6,951 bases of DNA from Caldilineaceae bacterium (GCA_014879855.1 JACSRH010000203.1:1-6951), one strand, 5' to 3'; shown: positions 1 to 6,934, counted from the first letter of the stretch. The notes: generated by a model from the sequence alone, not told the origin. Made by a program: numbers and translations.

Positions 1-13
1 GAACAGGGACAAA

Positions 14-117
14 TTTGACGCAGAGGCGCAAAGGAGCAGAGGCTCGCAGAGGAACAACAGGCAACTATCAGCAAGCACTCTCTGCGTTTCTCTGCGTCTC
101 CGCGCCTCCGCGTCAAA
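14..117. repeat. Large imperfect inverted repeat (two opposed CTCTGCG-type repeat copies)
   Basis: The arm at 14-52 and the reverse complement of the arm at 79-117 align without gaps over 39 bases, with 30 matches by hand count. The arms are separated by 26 bases. Both begin with TTTGACGC and contain GAGGCGC and GCAGAG blocks, so each is a copy of the GC-rich repeat found elsewhere in the window, placed head to head. The structure could fold as a long hairpin. No open reading frame or transposase lies inside it. It sits just beyond the terminator of the gene ending at 140. A small non-autonomous element or a REP-like sequence are both possible. Confidence 0.6.
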
Positions 118-149
118 AAAAGGGCTTTTCAAACATTTTCTAAAAGCCC
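115..149 (-). terminator. Rho-independent terminator of the minus-strand gene ending at 140
   Basis: Read on the minus strand, GGGCTTTT (149-142) pairs perfectly with AAAAGCCC (129-122) across a 12-base loop, and a run of seven T (121-115) follows directly. The upstream arm overlaps the TAG stop codon at 142-140, so termination is placed immediately at the gene end. The T-run is also part of the tail of the dispersed repeat copy at 79-134. Confidence 0.8.
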
Positions 150-910
150 ACCGGCGCATGCAGAGACGGATTGAGACGCAGCAGCGTGCTGACATTGGCG
201 CGCAACTGCTGGATGTAGACGCGCAACTCTTCAATCGCCGCGTTGCGCGCCTCGGTGGCCTCTTTGGCCGCTTTGGCGGCAACCTTGCGCTCGTCGATGC
301 AGACAGTCAGGCGGTCAAGCGCAGCCAGCGCCTCCGTCACACGCTCGCTGTCAAAGGTCGCCGCCGCCAACTGGGTGGCATAAGGCTCCTGCTGCGCCGC
401 AGTCAGCACCCGCTCAGCCACCTCCACAAAGGACTCTTTGGCCTGCGGCAGTTTCTCGTCAAGCAGCAAAGACTTGCGCCCCGACGCCAAGTGAATTGCT
501 GTGCGACCGATGCGCCGGAACCCAATATAGGAGGCACGCGCCTGCTGCTCGGCCACCATCTGCCGCTCGGTCGCCGCGATCGCGGCCGTCAGCGCCGTAT
601 GGCGCGCGGCCACGCGGTTGGACGCTGCTGTATACAGCAAATCGCCGGCCGCCAGAAAGGCTGGCGTCAGCCCATAGTTGGGCATGAGCAGGCGGAAAGC
701 ATCACTGGCTTTCACCAGTCCGTTGCGCATCCGCTGAAAGTCCAACAGCACGTCCAATTGTTTCTGCGATTGCGAGTGAGGGGAGGAGGGCTTATCCTCT
801 GGCGAAGTTTCGCGGTCAGACGCCTCCTCAACCGCCGCCGGGTAGGGGAAGACCCCCGGCGCGGCGCCATTGGGAACGACACTTGTAGAGAGTTTGGTTT
901 CGACCACCAT
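140..910 (-). CDS. Helical protein of unknown function, 256 residues
   Basis: I do not recognise a named family. The frame stays open upstream to a TTG at 1039, but the ATG at 910 is the likely start: AAAGGAG lies seven bases before it and the upstream extension looks non-coding. Residues 1-50 are rich in Ser, Pro and Glu and are probably disordered. Residues 50-150 and 155-245 are Ala/Glu/Arg/Lys-rich and predicted helical. Two stretches look alike, roughly 110-145 (with ASYIGFRRIGRTAIHL) and 205-247 (with AAIEELRVYIQQLRANVSTL). Each is an Ala/charged helix followed by an Arg/hydrophobic helix, which suggests an internal duplication. No signal peptide, membrane segment or catalytic motif is visible. 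From memory, the pattern recalls uncharacterised helical proteins of cyanobacteria and Chloroflexota, but I cannot verify that. It has its own promoter candidate and terminator, so it is probably monocistronic. Confidence 0.75.
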   Translation of the reverse strand: MVVETKLSTSVVPNGAAPGVFPYPAAVEEASDRETSPEDKPSSPHSQSQKQLDVLLDFQRMRNGLVKASDAFRLLMPNYGLTPAFLAAGDLLYTAASNRVAARHTALTAAIAATERQMVAEQQARASYIGFRRIGRTAIHLASGRKSLLLDEKLPQAKESFVEVAERVLTAAQQEPYATQLAAATFDSERVTEALAALDRLTVCIDERKVAAKAAKEATEARNAAIEELRVYIQQLRANVSTLLRLNPSLHAPVGF

Positions 911-917
911 CTGAAGT

Positions 918-924
918 CTCCTTT
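918..924 (-). promoter_or_regulatory. Ribosome binding site fixing the start at 910
   Basis: AAAGGAG on the minus strand, with a seven-base spacer to the ATG at 910-908. It decides the start against the longer in-frame TTG at 1039. Confidence 0.7.
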
Positions 925-1054
925 CATTATGAAGGCCGCAAAGAAAACGGTAGACCCATGATGTGCCGGAAGAAGACCAATCCTGACTTGGCGAAGACCT
1001 TCCCTGGTGCATCCGCACATGACAAGAGAATGAATTCAACCATCACATTATGTT

Positions 1055-1066
1055 TATGCTAGCATA
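1055..1066. repeat. Perfect 12-bp palindrome TATGCTAGCATA
   Basis: The sequence is an exact palindrome with no loop. It overlaps the -10 element of the promoter candidate and the expected start of transcription, the usual place for a dimeric operator. No regulator that would bind it can be identified here. Confidence 0.4.
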
Positions 1067-1089
1067 GAAAGTCTGGCTGCGCTTGTCAT
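1061..1089 (-). promoter_or_regulatory. Candidate sigma70-type promoter for the helical-protein gene
   Basis: On the minus strand ATGACA (1089-1084, five of six to TTGACA) is separated by exactly 17 bases from TATGCT (1066-1061, four of six to TATAAT). The predicted start near 1053 would leave a leader of about 140 bases before the ATG at 910. The -10 element lies in a perfect 12-base palindrome, TATGCTAGCATA (1055-1066), which might also bind a dimeric regulator. Confidence 0.4.
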
Positions 1090-1715
1090 GCACAATTTGA
1101 CGTATCCGATCTTCTGCCAAACGTCAATCCGATAGCCGCCTGATCCGCGCCTCTGCGTCGAGATTTGCCCTTTTTTAAACAGCCTCTCAGTGAGTTGAAC
1201 ATGGCGCCTGACGATTTGGAAACCGTCTCAGGCTTTTTGAAAACCGTCTTCAGCGCTTGAAGAACGATCGGCAACGCCTGGCGCACCGTCTGCCGCGCTT
1301 GGAAAATGGTCTTCAGTGCTGGGAAAATCATCTTCAGTGCTTTGGAGATGGTCTTTAGCGCCTGGAACATGTGCTTCAGCGCTTTGGAAACCGTTTTCAA
1401 GGCTTGGAAAACCTTCTTCAGTGCCTGGAAGGCGCTCTTCAACGTCTGGGAAATCATGTTTAGCGCTTGGAAGGCCGTCTTCAGCGATGCAGAAATCGTC
1501 TTCAGCGTGTGGAAGGCTGTCTTTCGCACTTGGAAAGACCGCTTCGGCGCGTAGTGATGTGGGCGAAACGGAAAGGGCGAAGCAATGGGGGTGGCCGCGA
1601 CCGGCGCGCGGCGCAAGCAGGCAGTGGGCGTTTCGTACAATCGCAACGCGCGTAGTATGCTACACACAGACGCCTGACGCACCCTCGCAGCTCTTCCTGA
1701 CAGCGGAGAGGGCAT
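1086..1715 (-). CDS. Doubtful open frame encoding 16-18 heptad repeats (ALKTVFQ type)
   Basis: The frame is stop-free from a GTG at 1760 down to the TGA at 1088-1086. I list the ATG at 1715, which has GGAG eleven bases upstream. No start is convincing: this ATG shares the tetranucleotide CATG with the start of the plus-strand hydrolase. The first 55 residues are Arg/Ala/Pro-rich and look non-coding. About 125 residues then follow in 7-residue steps such as KTAFQAL, KSAFQAL, KKVFQAL, KTVSKAL and KTISKAL. Hydrophobic residues fall at i, i+3, i+4 and i+7, as in an amphipathic helix or coiled coil. The last ~28 residues (starting KKGKSRRRGADQ) are read from a dispersed intergenic repeat, which weakens the case for a natural protein end. 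The plus strand of the same array also reads as heptads but is interrupted by TGA at 1237 and 1258, whereas this frame is open through every unit. It could be a lipid- or membrane-binding repeat protein, or a chance frame over a repeat array. Confidence 0.3.
   Translation of the reverse strand: MPSPLSGRAARVRQASVCSILRALRLYETPTACLRRAPVAATPIASPFPFRPHHYAPKRSFQVRKTAFHTLKTISASLKTAFQALNMISQTLKSAFQALKKVFQALKTVSKALKHMFQALKTISKALKMIFPALKTIFQARQTVRQALPIVLQALKTVFKKPETVSKSSGAMFNSLRGCLKKGKSRRRGADQAAIGLTFGRRSDTSNCA
1145..1182 (+). repeat. Dispersed GC-rich repeat, copy with T-rich tail
   Basis: It starts CCGCGCCTCTGCGTCGAG and ends in a T-rich tail plus AAACAG. The first 24 bases (1145-1168) are identical to 6858-6881, and the tails (CTTTTTTAAACAG here, TCTTTTCAAACAG there) are nearly so. 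Related copies lie at 79-134 and 2540-2578. Strand + is given by the orientation in which the T-rich tail is last. Confidence 0.75.
1173..1550. repeat. 21-bp tandem repeat array, 16 clear plus 2 degenerate units
   Basis: Sixteen contiguous 21-bp units run from 1215 to 1550 without a single length change. Two weaker units precede them at 1173-1193 and 1194-1214. The consensus per unit is close to TTGGAAAACCGTCTTCAGCGC, read in two pieces as TTGGAAAAC and CGTCTTCAGCGC. Variation concentrates in the middle (positions 7-11 of the unit), while the CTTCAGCGC block is well kept. The units are directly adjacent with no spacers, so this is not a CRISPR array. Hand counts of deviations from consensus over the 16 units give 29, 26 and 26 for the three codon-position classes, so there is no clear wobble excess that would prove coding. 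Confidence 0.85.
1551..1713 (+). promoter_or_regulatory. Upstream region of the hydrolase gene with a weak promoter candidate
   Basis: This stretch lies between the tandem array and the hydrolase start. TATGCT at 1656-1661 could be a -10 element, and the same hexamer is used in the minus-strand promoter candidate at 1061-1066. The best -35 is only TTCGTA at 1632-1637 with an 18-base spacer. The flanks GTAG and CTAC (1652-1655, 1660-1663) form a short inverted repeat around it. GGAG at 1705-1708 is the ribosome binding site. Confidence 0.25.
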
Positions 1716-2532
1716 GAACCGTTTGACTCCATTGCTTACCATTCTCTTCGTGCTGATCACCTTGTACGGCTTTGTCGTGCTGGCGGCTTTTCTGTTGCAG
1801 CGGCAGCTTCTTTATTTTCCCAACTCCGATCCGCCGCCCGCGGCGCAGCTTGCGGCCGCGGGGCTAACCACCTGGCCTGCTGGCGAAGTTGCCTACCGCG
1901 GCTTTGTCAGCCGCACGCCGCCGTTCCCCACCAGGGGTGCAGTGATCGTTTTTCATGGCAATGCCGGCGCGGCGTGGCAGCGCAGCTATTACGTCGATGC
2001 CTTGCAGCCGCTCGGCTACCGCGTGATCCTGGCGGAATATCCCGGCTATGGCGGGCGCGCTGGCCGCCCCAGCGAAGCCGCGCTGGTGGCAGATGCGCAG
2101 GCGACGCTGCGCCGCGCCTACGCGGAATTCGGCGCGCCGATCTACCTCTGGGGCGAGTCGTTGGGCAGTGGCGTGGCCGCGGCGGTGGCCGCGGCGCCGG
2201 TCGCACCGGTGGAGGGTCTTGTGCTGCTCACGCCGTGGGACAATCTACCCGATCTGGCGCAGAGCCTCTACCCTTTCCTGCCGGTGCGCTTCTTGCTGCG
2301 CGACCGCTACGACAGCGTGCGCGCGCTGGCCGCCTTCACACAGCCGGTCGCTGTGGTGATCGCCGAGCGCGACGAGATCATTCCGCCGGCGCGTGCGGAG
2401 CGGCTGTATGCCTCCCTCGCCGCGCCCAAACAGCGGTGGATCCTGCCTGACGCGGGTCACAACACCTGGCCCACGAACCCGGCGCACCCATGGTGGCGCG
2501 CGGTGATGAAGTTTCTGACGGCTGAAAAATAG
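1714..2532 (+). CDS. Membrane-anchored alpha/beta hydrolase, ABHD13/Bem46-like
   Basis: A 272-residue serine hydrolase of the alpha/beta fold, of the single-membrane-anchor type seen in Bem46/ABHD13-like proteins (COG1073 in style). Residues 5-28 form one hydrophobic N-terminal segment, so the catalytic domain is probably tethered to the membrane, most likely on its outer face. Visible elements are the oxyanion-hole motif HGNAG (81-85), YPGYGG (109-114), the nucleophile elbow GESLGSG with Ser149, the acid Asp220 in ERDEI and His249 in GHN. All are in the usual order and spacing, so the enzyme should be active. The length is normal for the family. The start is supported by GGAG five bases upstream of the ATG. 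The substrate cannot be read from sequence; an esterase, thioesterase or lipid hydrolase are all possible. It stands alone on the plus strand and converges with the ABC operon. Confidence 0.9.
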   Translation: MNRLTPLLTILFVLITLYGFVVLAAFLLQRQLLYFPNSDPPPAAQLAAAGLTTWPAGEVAYRGFVSRTPPFPTRGAVIVFHGNAGAAWQRSYYVDALQPLGYRVILAEYPGYGGRAGRPSEAALVADAQATLRRAYAEFGAPIYLWGESLGSGVAAAVAAAPVAPVEGLVLLTPWDNLPDLAQSLYPFLPVRFLLRDRYDSVRALAAFTQPVAVVIAERDEIIPPARAERLYASLAAPKQRWILPDAGHNTWPTNPAHPWWRAVMKFLTAEK

Positions 2533-2539
2533 CCTGTGC

Positions 2540-2578
2540 TTTGCGCCTCTCTGCGTTAAGAAGTTATTTTCAAGTCAG
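2540..2578 (+). repeat. Dispersed GC-rich repeat, divergent copy downstream of the hydrolase
   Basis: It begins TTTGCGCCTCTCTGCG only eight bases after the hydrolase stop codon and ends ATTTTCAAGTCAG, recalling the TTTTCAAACAG tail of the copies at 79-134 and 6836-6894. It is more diverged than those. Confidence 0.5.
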
Positions 2579-2602
2579 TTTCTCAGGTAGAGCCGGTGGG
2601 GG

Positions 2603-2624
2603 AGACGGTTGCAATCCACCGTCT
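2603..2624 (+). terminator. Possible terminator hairpin between convergent genes
   Basis: AGACGGT (2603-2609) pairs perfectly with ACCGTCT (2618-2624) across an eight-base loop. On the plus strand only TTTA follows, so it is a weak intrinsic terminator for the hydrolase. On the minus strand no T-run follows. The stem abuts the TAA stop of ATPase B (2627-2625). An alternative stem CGGTGG/CCACCG (2594-2599 with 2616-2621) competes with it. Confidence 0.3.
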
Positions 2625-3393
<769 letters not shown>

Positions 3394-3416
<23 letters not shown>

Positions 3417-4152
3417 GGCTCTGTTCCTCCTGCGCGTCCGTCAGCCGCCTGTCCTCGACGATCAGACCATCTTCAATGCGCAGCGTACGCGAAACGCGTG
3501 ACGCCAGCTCGCGGTCGTGCGTCGCCATAAAAAGAGTCTTGCCCGCGTCCACCAGGCGCTGGAAAACGGCAAAGACCGCGTCCGCGGTGCGTGAATCGAG
3601 GCTGCCGGTCGGTTCGTCCGCGGCCAGGAACGCGGGATCGTTGGCCAGGGCGCGGGCAATGGCGACGCGTTGGCGCTGGCCGCCGGAGACCGCGGAGGGC
3701 AACTTGTCGGCGTGCTCGGCAATCTCCACCGCGGCCAGCAGGTCACGCGCCCGTGCATACTGCTGACGGGACGTTCCATAGAGGCCGGCAAAGTCCATGG
3801 GCAGCATGACGTTCTGCGCGCAGGTGAGCATCGGCATGAGTTGGAAGGACTGAAAGACAACGCCCACCTCGCGACCGCGCCATTGGGTCAGCTTGCCCTC
3901 ACTCATGCGGTGGATCGCCTTGTTCTGGATCCAGATTTCGCCCGCGGTCGGCCGGTCAATGCCGGTGAGCATGTTGATCAGCGTCGATTTCCCCGCGCCG
4001 GATCGACCTAGCAGGGCGACAAATTCGCCGGGCCAGATTTCGAGATCAATTCCCTTCAGCGCATAGAAATCACCCGCGGGGGTGCGATAGGCTTTTTGGA
4101 GATTTTTGAGCACGATCAGCGGTGCATCGCCGCGGGCGTCACGCTTATTCAT
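3394..4152 (-). CDS. ABC transporter ATPase A (MacB/LolD-type)
   Basis: A 252-residue nucleotide-binding subunit on the cytoplasmic face, hydrolysing ATP to drive the FtsX/MacB-like permease encoded directly upstream. Motifs are all canonical and in order: Walker A GRSGAGKST (49-57), Q-loop Gln101, signature VSGGQRQR (155-162), Walker B FLAADE (175-180) with catalytic Glu180, GSLD (183-186) and switch His212. The start at 4152 has GAGGTG seven bases upstream and overlaps the permease gene by eight bases (ATGAATAA), indicating translational coupling. Length is normal for the LolD/MacB ATPase group. A 17-residue tail after DRRLTDA is charged and carries the AGGAGG that serves the next gene. With ATPase B it probably forms an asymmetric pair; a homodimer working alone with the permease remains possible. 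Confidence 0.95.
3426..3431 (-). promoter_or_regulatory. Ribosome binding site of ATPase B
   Basis: A perfect AGGAGG on the minus strand, nine bases before the ATG at 3416-3414. It lies inside the ATPase A gene and is the main reason to prefer the longer start over 3317. The match could be chance in a Gln-Glu-Glu stretch. Confidence 0.5.
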
Positions 4153-6535
4153 AGGCCAGCACCTCGCGGATCGTCAGCCGCACTGCACCGCGCGCCGGGC
4201 CTAAGCTGGCGATGACAGCCAGCACGAGCAGCGCAAAGAACCAGAGAATGGCCGCGGACAAGGCGTAGGTGAATGAGAGCGGCGTATCCAGCAGCGCCAA
4301 ACCGATCTCCTCACTCATGATGCGCGCCACGGGAAAGGAGAGCGCAAAGCCAATGACCCAACTGAACGCGGCGATCACCAGCCCCTCCAGCAGCACGATG
4401 CGTCGAATCGCGGCGTTGGAGGCGCCGATCGCACGCAGCACGCCGATCTCCCGAATCCGCTCCAGCATGTTGATGCCCATCGTCGTCGACAGGCCGAGAC
4501 TGCCCACCACACCCAACAGCACGGCGTTGAGGATGAGAAAACCGACAATGATGTCGAACATCAGGCCATTCTGCGCGTTGAGCGTCTGAGAGCTGTGCGT
4601 CGCACGCACAGCATAGCCCAATTTCTCGAAATGACGCAGCAACGTTGCCTCCATGGTCGTCTGCCCCAGCAGATCGTGCGCTTCGGTGATGAACTGCACA
4701 CTGTTGGCGCGCCCAGGGATGCGGTTTTCATAGCCAAAGACTTGCTGGTTCATGTAGATTTTTGGTCCTTGCGCGTCGGCGCCGACCATGCCGACCACCT
4801 GCCACGGTCGTTCGCGGCCATCCATTTTCAGCGTGATGGTGTCGCCGACCGCGACGTCGCGTTCATCCTTGGCGACCGTGGCATTGAGGACCACCGCGTA
4901 TTCATCGTCAGCGCGCAGCCAGCGGCCAGCCTGCAGGATCGGATCGACCATGTCCGACCCTTCGGGCAGGCCGATGACCTGGTAGCGATTGCTTTCTGTG
5001 TCGTCGGCGCGGATGCGGCTGGCGCTGCCGCTTGCCCAGAACTCCACGTCGACCACGCCGGGTGCGGTTAAGGCAGCGGACTCCAGACGTGCAATACGAT
5101 GTGGCTCCTGGAGTTGCACCTGCACGTCATATTGGTGATAGCGCAGAAAGTCTTCCTGGGTCGTGTTGACCGAGATGCGCACCGAGATCACAGCAATAAA
5201 GAGCGACGTGCCCAGGATCATGACGATCATCGTACGCAGCAGGCGGCCTTTGTGGCGCAACGTGTTGCGGATGGAGAGCAACAGCGGTCGTTGCAGCCAG
5301 CGTTTGGGCAGCCGCGCCAGCATCCGGTCGAAGAAGCCCGCGCCAGACGCACCGGACTGCATGTTCAGCGCGTTGAGTGCGGCATAGGTCGTGATACGCG
5401 TACCCTGCAAAACAGGGAAAATGCCGGCCAGTACAGGAATGAAGACGCCAATCGAGACCATCACGCCATAAACCCACAGCGGCAGCGCCAGACTGTCCGG
5501 GCGCAGATTGACCAGATCTACGATCAAGTCGGTCATCAAATACTGGGCGGTCAGCACGGCCAGCGGAATGGCAACCGCAAAGGCAATGACGCCGTAGACC
5601 AGCACCAACGAGAGATACATGGCGATCATCTGCCCACGACTGGCGCCCACCAATTTCATGATGCCGATCTGGTTGACCTGCTGGGCGATCAGCGCCGAGA
5701 TGGTGTTGATGACGAGGAACGCCGACAGCAGCAGGATGATCCAGCCAAAAAAAGAGAGGATCATCACGGCTGTATTGACGATCGACTCGATGATCGACTT
5801 GCCAACGATCGTTCTGCCAGCGATGGTGCGCCCGCTCTTTTCGATGCGCTCTTCCACGGCATCGACAATTTCCCGCGCACGCTGTGTTTCGATGGCTTGC
5901 GGGTCGAGACGCAGGCGCATCTCGGTAAACAGCGGGCTTCCCCCCAGATATTCCATGCCGTCAGGCGTCACCGCGCCGAAAGTGAAGCCGGTGATCTCCG
6001 GGCTTGGATAGGTAGGATTGTGCATCAGGCCGGTCACGACGAAACGCTTCTGCGTGTCGTCCGGCAGCTCGATCGTGATGGCGTCGCCGATCACGGCGTT
6101 CACATAGGGTAGGCCCATGTGCTCCAGCATGATCTCGTCCTTCTTGTCGGGCCAGCGCCCTTCGACCAAGGGATAGCTGTCCACGCGCATGTTGGCAAAA
6201 TCGTCCACCGCGACAAGTTCGATGCTGCGGCGGAGTTCCGCATCGACCGCCACCCGCGCGCGCAGCGATTCGCGCGCCTCCGCCGCGACCACACCCGGCA
6301 CATCGGTCTGGACGCGTTCGGCCAGTTTTGCATCGAAGGGTTGTGTAAAGACAATGGCGTTGGCCAATTGTGCGTCGTCGCGGTCGTTGTGAAACTCGCG
6401 CAGCATCAGCGTCTGCGCCGCCAAAATGCTGCCAACGGCATAGACGCCCACGGCCACCGCCAGCGACACGATCAACGTGCGCATGCGATGGCTCCACAGA
6501 TCACTGATAACTTTGTACCACCGTGTTCGGATCAT
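4145..6535 (-). CDS. Double-core FtsX/MacB-like ABC transporter permease, 796 residues
   Basis: Membrane subunit of an ABC transporter of the MacB/LolCE/FtsX superfamily (type VII), whose members move lipids, lipoproteins or peptides by mechanotransmission. Two repeats of the 1+3 layout are visible. Repeat one has membrane helix 18-42, an extracytoplasmic MacB-PCD-like domain about 43-250, and helices near 255-283, 305-335 and 352-375. Repeat two has helix 432-454, outer domain about 455-655, and helices near 657-684, 712-735 and 757-778. The coupling-helix motif is present twice: NQIGIMKLVGASRGQ (288-302) and ERIREIGVLRAIGAS (692-706). One chain therefore supplies the full eight-helix membrane unit. 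The start at 6535 has GGAG only two bases upstream, but its ATGA overlaps the stop of a 27-codon frame. No MacA/HlyD-like partner is in the window and the substrate is unknown. Confidence 0.93.
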   Translation of the reverse strand: MIRTRWYKVISDLWSHRMRTLIVSLAVAVGVYAVGSILAAQTLMLREFHNDRDDAQLANAIVFTQPFDAKLAERVQTDVPGVVAAEARESLRARVAVDAELRRSIELVAVDDFANMRVDSYPLVEGRWPDKKDEIMLEHMGLPYVNAVIGDAITIELPDDTQKRFVVTGLMHNPTYPSPEITGFTFGAVTPDGMEYLGGSPLFTEMRLRLDPQAIETQRAREIVDAVEERIEKSGRTIAGRTIVGKSIIESIVNTAVMILSFFGWIILLLSAFLVINTISALIAQQVNQIGIMKLVGASRGQMIAMYLSLVLVYGVIAFAVAIPLAVLTAQYLMTDLIVDLVNLRPDSLALPLWVYGVMVSIGVFIPVLAGIFPVLQGTRITTYAALNALNMQSGASGAGFFDRMLARLPKRWLQRPLLLSIRNTLRHKGRLLRTMIVMILGTSLFIAVISVRISVNTTQEDFLRYHQYDVQVQLQEPHRIARLESAALTAPGVVDVEFWASGSASRIRADDTESNRYQVIGLPEGSDMVDPILQAGRWLRADDEYAVVLNATVAKDERDVAVGDTITLKMDGRERPWQVVGMVGADAQGPKIYMNQQVFGYENRIPGRANSVQFITEAHDLLGQTTMEATLLRHFEKLGYAVRATHSSQTLNAQNGLMFDIIVGFLILNAVLLGVVGSLGLSTTMGINMLERIREIGVLRAIGASNAAIRRIVLLEGLVIAAFSWVIGFALSFPVARIMSEEIGLALLDTPLSFTYALSAAILWFFALLVLAVIASLGPARGAVRLTIREVLAYE

Positions 6536-6615
6536 AGCTCCACAAATTTAGGCAGCAGTTGCTGCTTCACCTGTTGAAAGATTTCCTTGCCTGCATAACG
6601 CACAGCGTCATTCAA
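6532..6615 (-). CDS. Possible 27-codon leader or gene remnant ahead of the permease
   Basis: A frame from a TTG at 6615 to a TGA at 6534-6532 encodes LNDAVRYAGKE followed by IFQQVKQQLLPKFVEL. The TGA overlaps the permease ATG as ATGA, a typical translational coupling arrangement. The composition (spaced charged and hydrophobic residues) looks more protein-like than the surrounding sequence. AGGA lies four bases before the TTG. A GTG at 6603 is an alternative start. A TAA at 6627-6625 interrupts the same frame upstream, after which residues YAQQGRRLEQKRQ can be read, so it could also be the decayed end of a former upstream gene. Evidence is thin. Confidence 0.2.
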   Translation of the reverse strand: MNDAVRYAGKEIFQQVKQQLLPKFVEL

Positions 6616-6622
6616 GCAATCC

Positions 6623-6640
6623 TGTTATAATGCCATATCC
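6623..6640. promoter_or_regulatory. AT-rich promoter-like site upstream of the ABC operon
   Basis: This AT-rich patch in GC-rich surroundings contains TGTTATAAT on the plus strand, a perfect extended -10, and TATAAC on the minus strand, one base from consensus. No good -35 is found for either direction. The minus-strand reading would start transcription near 6617, about 80 bases before the permease ATG. The plus-strand reading has no gene downstream in the window. Confidence 0.3.
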
Positions 6641-6835
6641 TGCCGCTTTTGTTCGAGTCGGCGTCCCTGTTGAGCATATCATTTCCACAAAATTTCGACT
6701 GTAGGGGTGCAAATGATCCGTAGCTGATTTCCGATCTTTGCGCAGAAGACCTTTCCCAACAGTGGTTCCAAAGGCGCTTGCAGTCGACGTGCGCCAGGCG
6801 TATCAGGGTTAGCTCGATGTGGGCCCTCCTGTTTC
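6641..6835. other. Upstream intergenic region without a recognisable gene
   Basis: The base composition is less GC-rich than the flanking operon. A minus-strand frame covers 6612-6926, but it runs through the dispersed repeat and has no family resemblance or credible start. AACAGGGAC occurs here on the minus strand (6670-6662) and on the plus strand at 2-10, in both cases near CTCTGCG-type repeats. I see no RNA gene, terminator or clear operator. Confidence 0.4.
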
Positions 6836-6894
6836 TTCTCTGCGCGCCTCTGCCCCTCCGCGCCTCTGCGTCGAGATTTGCTCTTTTCAAACAG
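6836..6894 (+). repeat. Dispersed GC-rich repeat, longest copy
   Basis: Successive CTCTGCG/CCTCTGC/CCTCCGCG blocks are followed by a T-rich tail ending TTTTCAAACAG. The segment 6858-6881 is identical to 1145-1168, and the 5' part resembles 81-113. Several imperfect internal steps of about 8-9 bases (CTCTGCG, CCTCTGC, CCTCCGCG, CCTCTGCG) suggest growth by short tandem duplication. Confidence 0.75.
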
Positions 6895-6934
6895 TGTCCA
6901 TGCCCCTGCGGCGCACAATCGAACATGAAAATGC

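Noticed and set aside
158..961. Long plus-strand open frame opposite the helical-protein gene
   Set aside because: It is the Arg/His-rich antisense shadow of the minus-strand gene, which has a ribosome binding site, a terminator at its stop codon and a sensible protein composition.
1173..1550. CRISPR array
   Set aside because: The 21-bp units are directly contiguous with no spacers, and no cas gene is nearby.
1306..1554. Plus-strand frame with WKxVFSA heptads as the true gene of the repeat array
   Set aside because: It covers only part of the array, is interrupted by TGA at 1237 and 1258, and has no ribosome binding site. It is kept as an alternative in the finding but not as a feature.
1716..1760. 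Extension of the heptad-repeat frame to a GTG start at 1760
   Set aside because: This would place its start inside the membrane-anchor coding part of the well-supported hydrolase, and no ribosome binding site precedes the GTG.
5099..6112. 337-codon plus-strand frame inside the permease gene
   Set aside because: It is full of His, Arg, Gln and Asp as expected from antisense of a membrane protein gene, while the minus strand encodes clear FtsX/MacB motifs and membrane helices.
6612..6926. 104-codon minus-strand frame upstream of the operon
   Set aside because: It runs through the dispersed repeat, has no good start signal or recognisable composition, and would overlap the promoter-like site.
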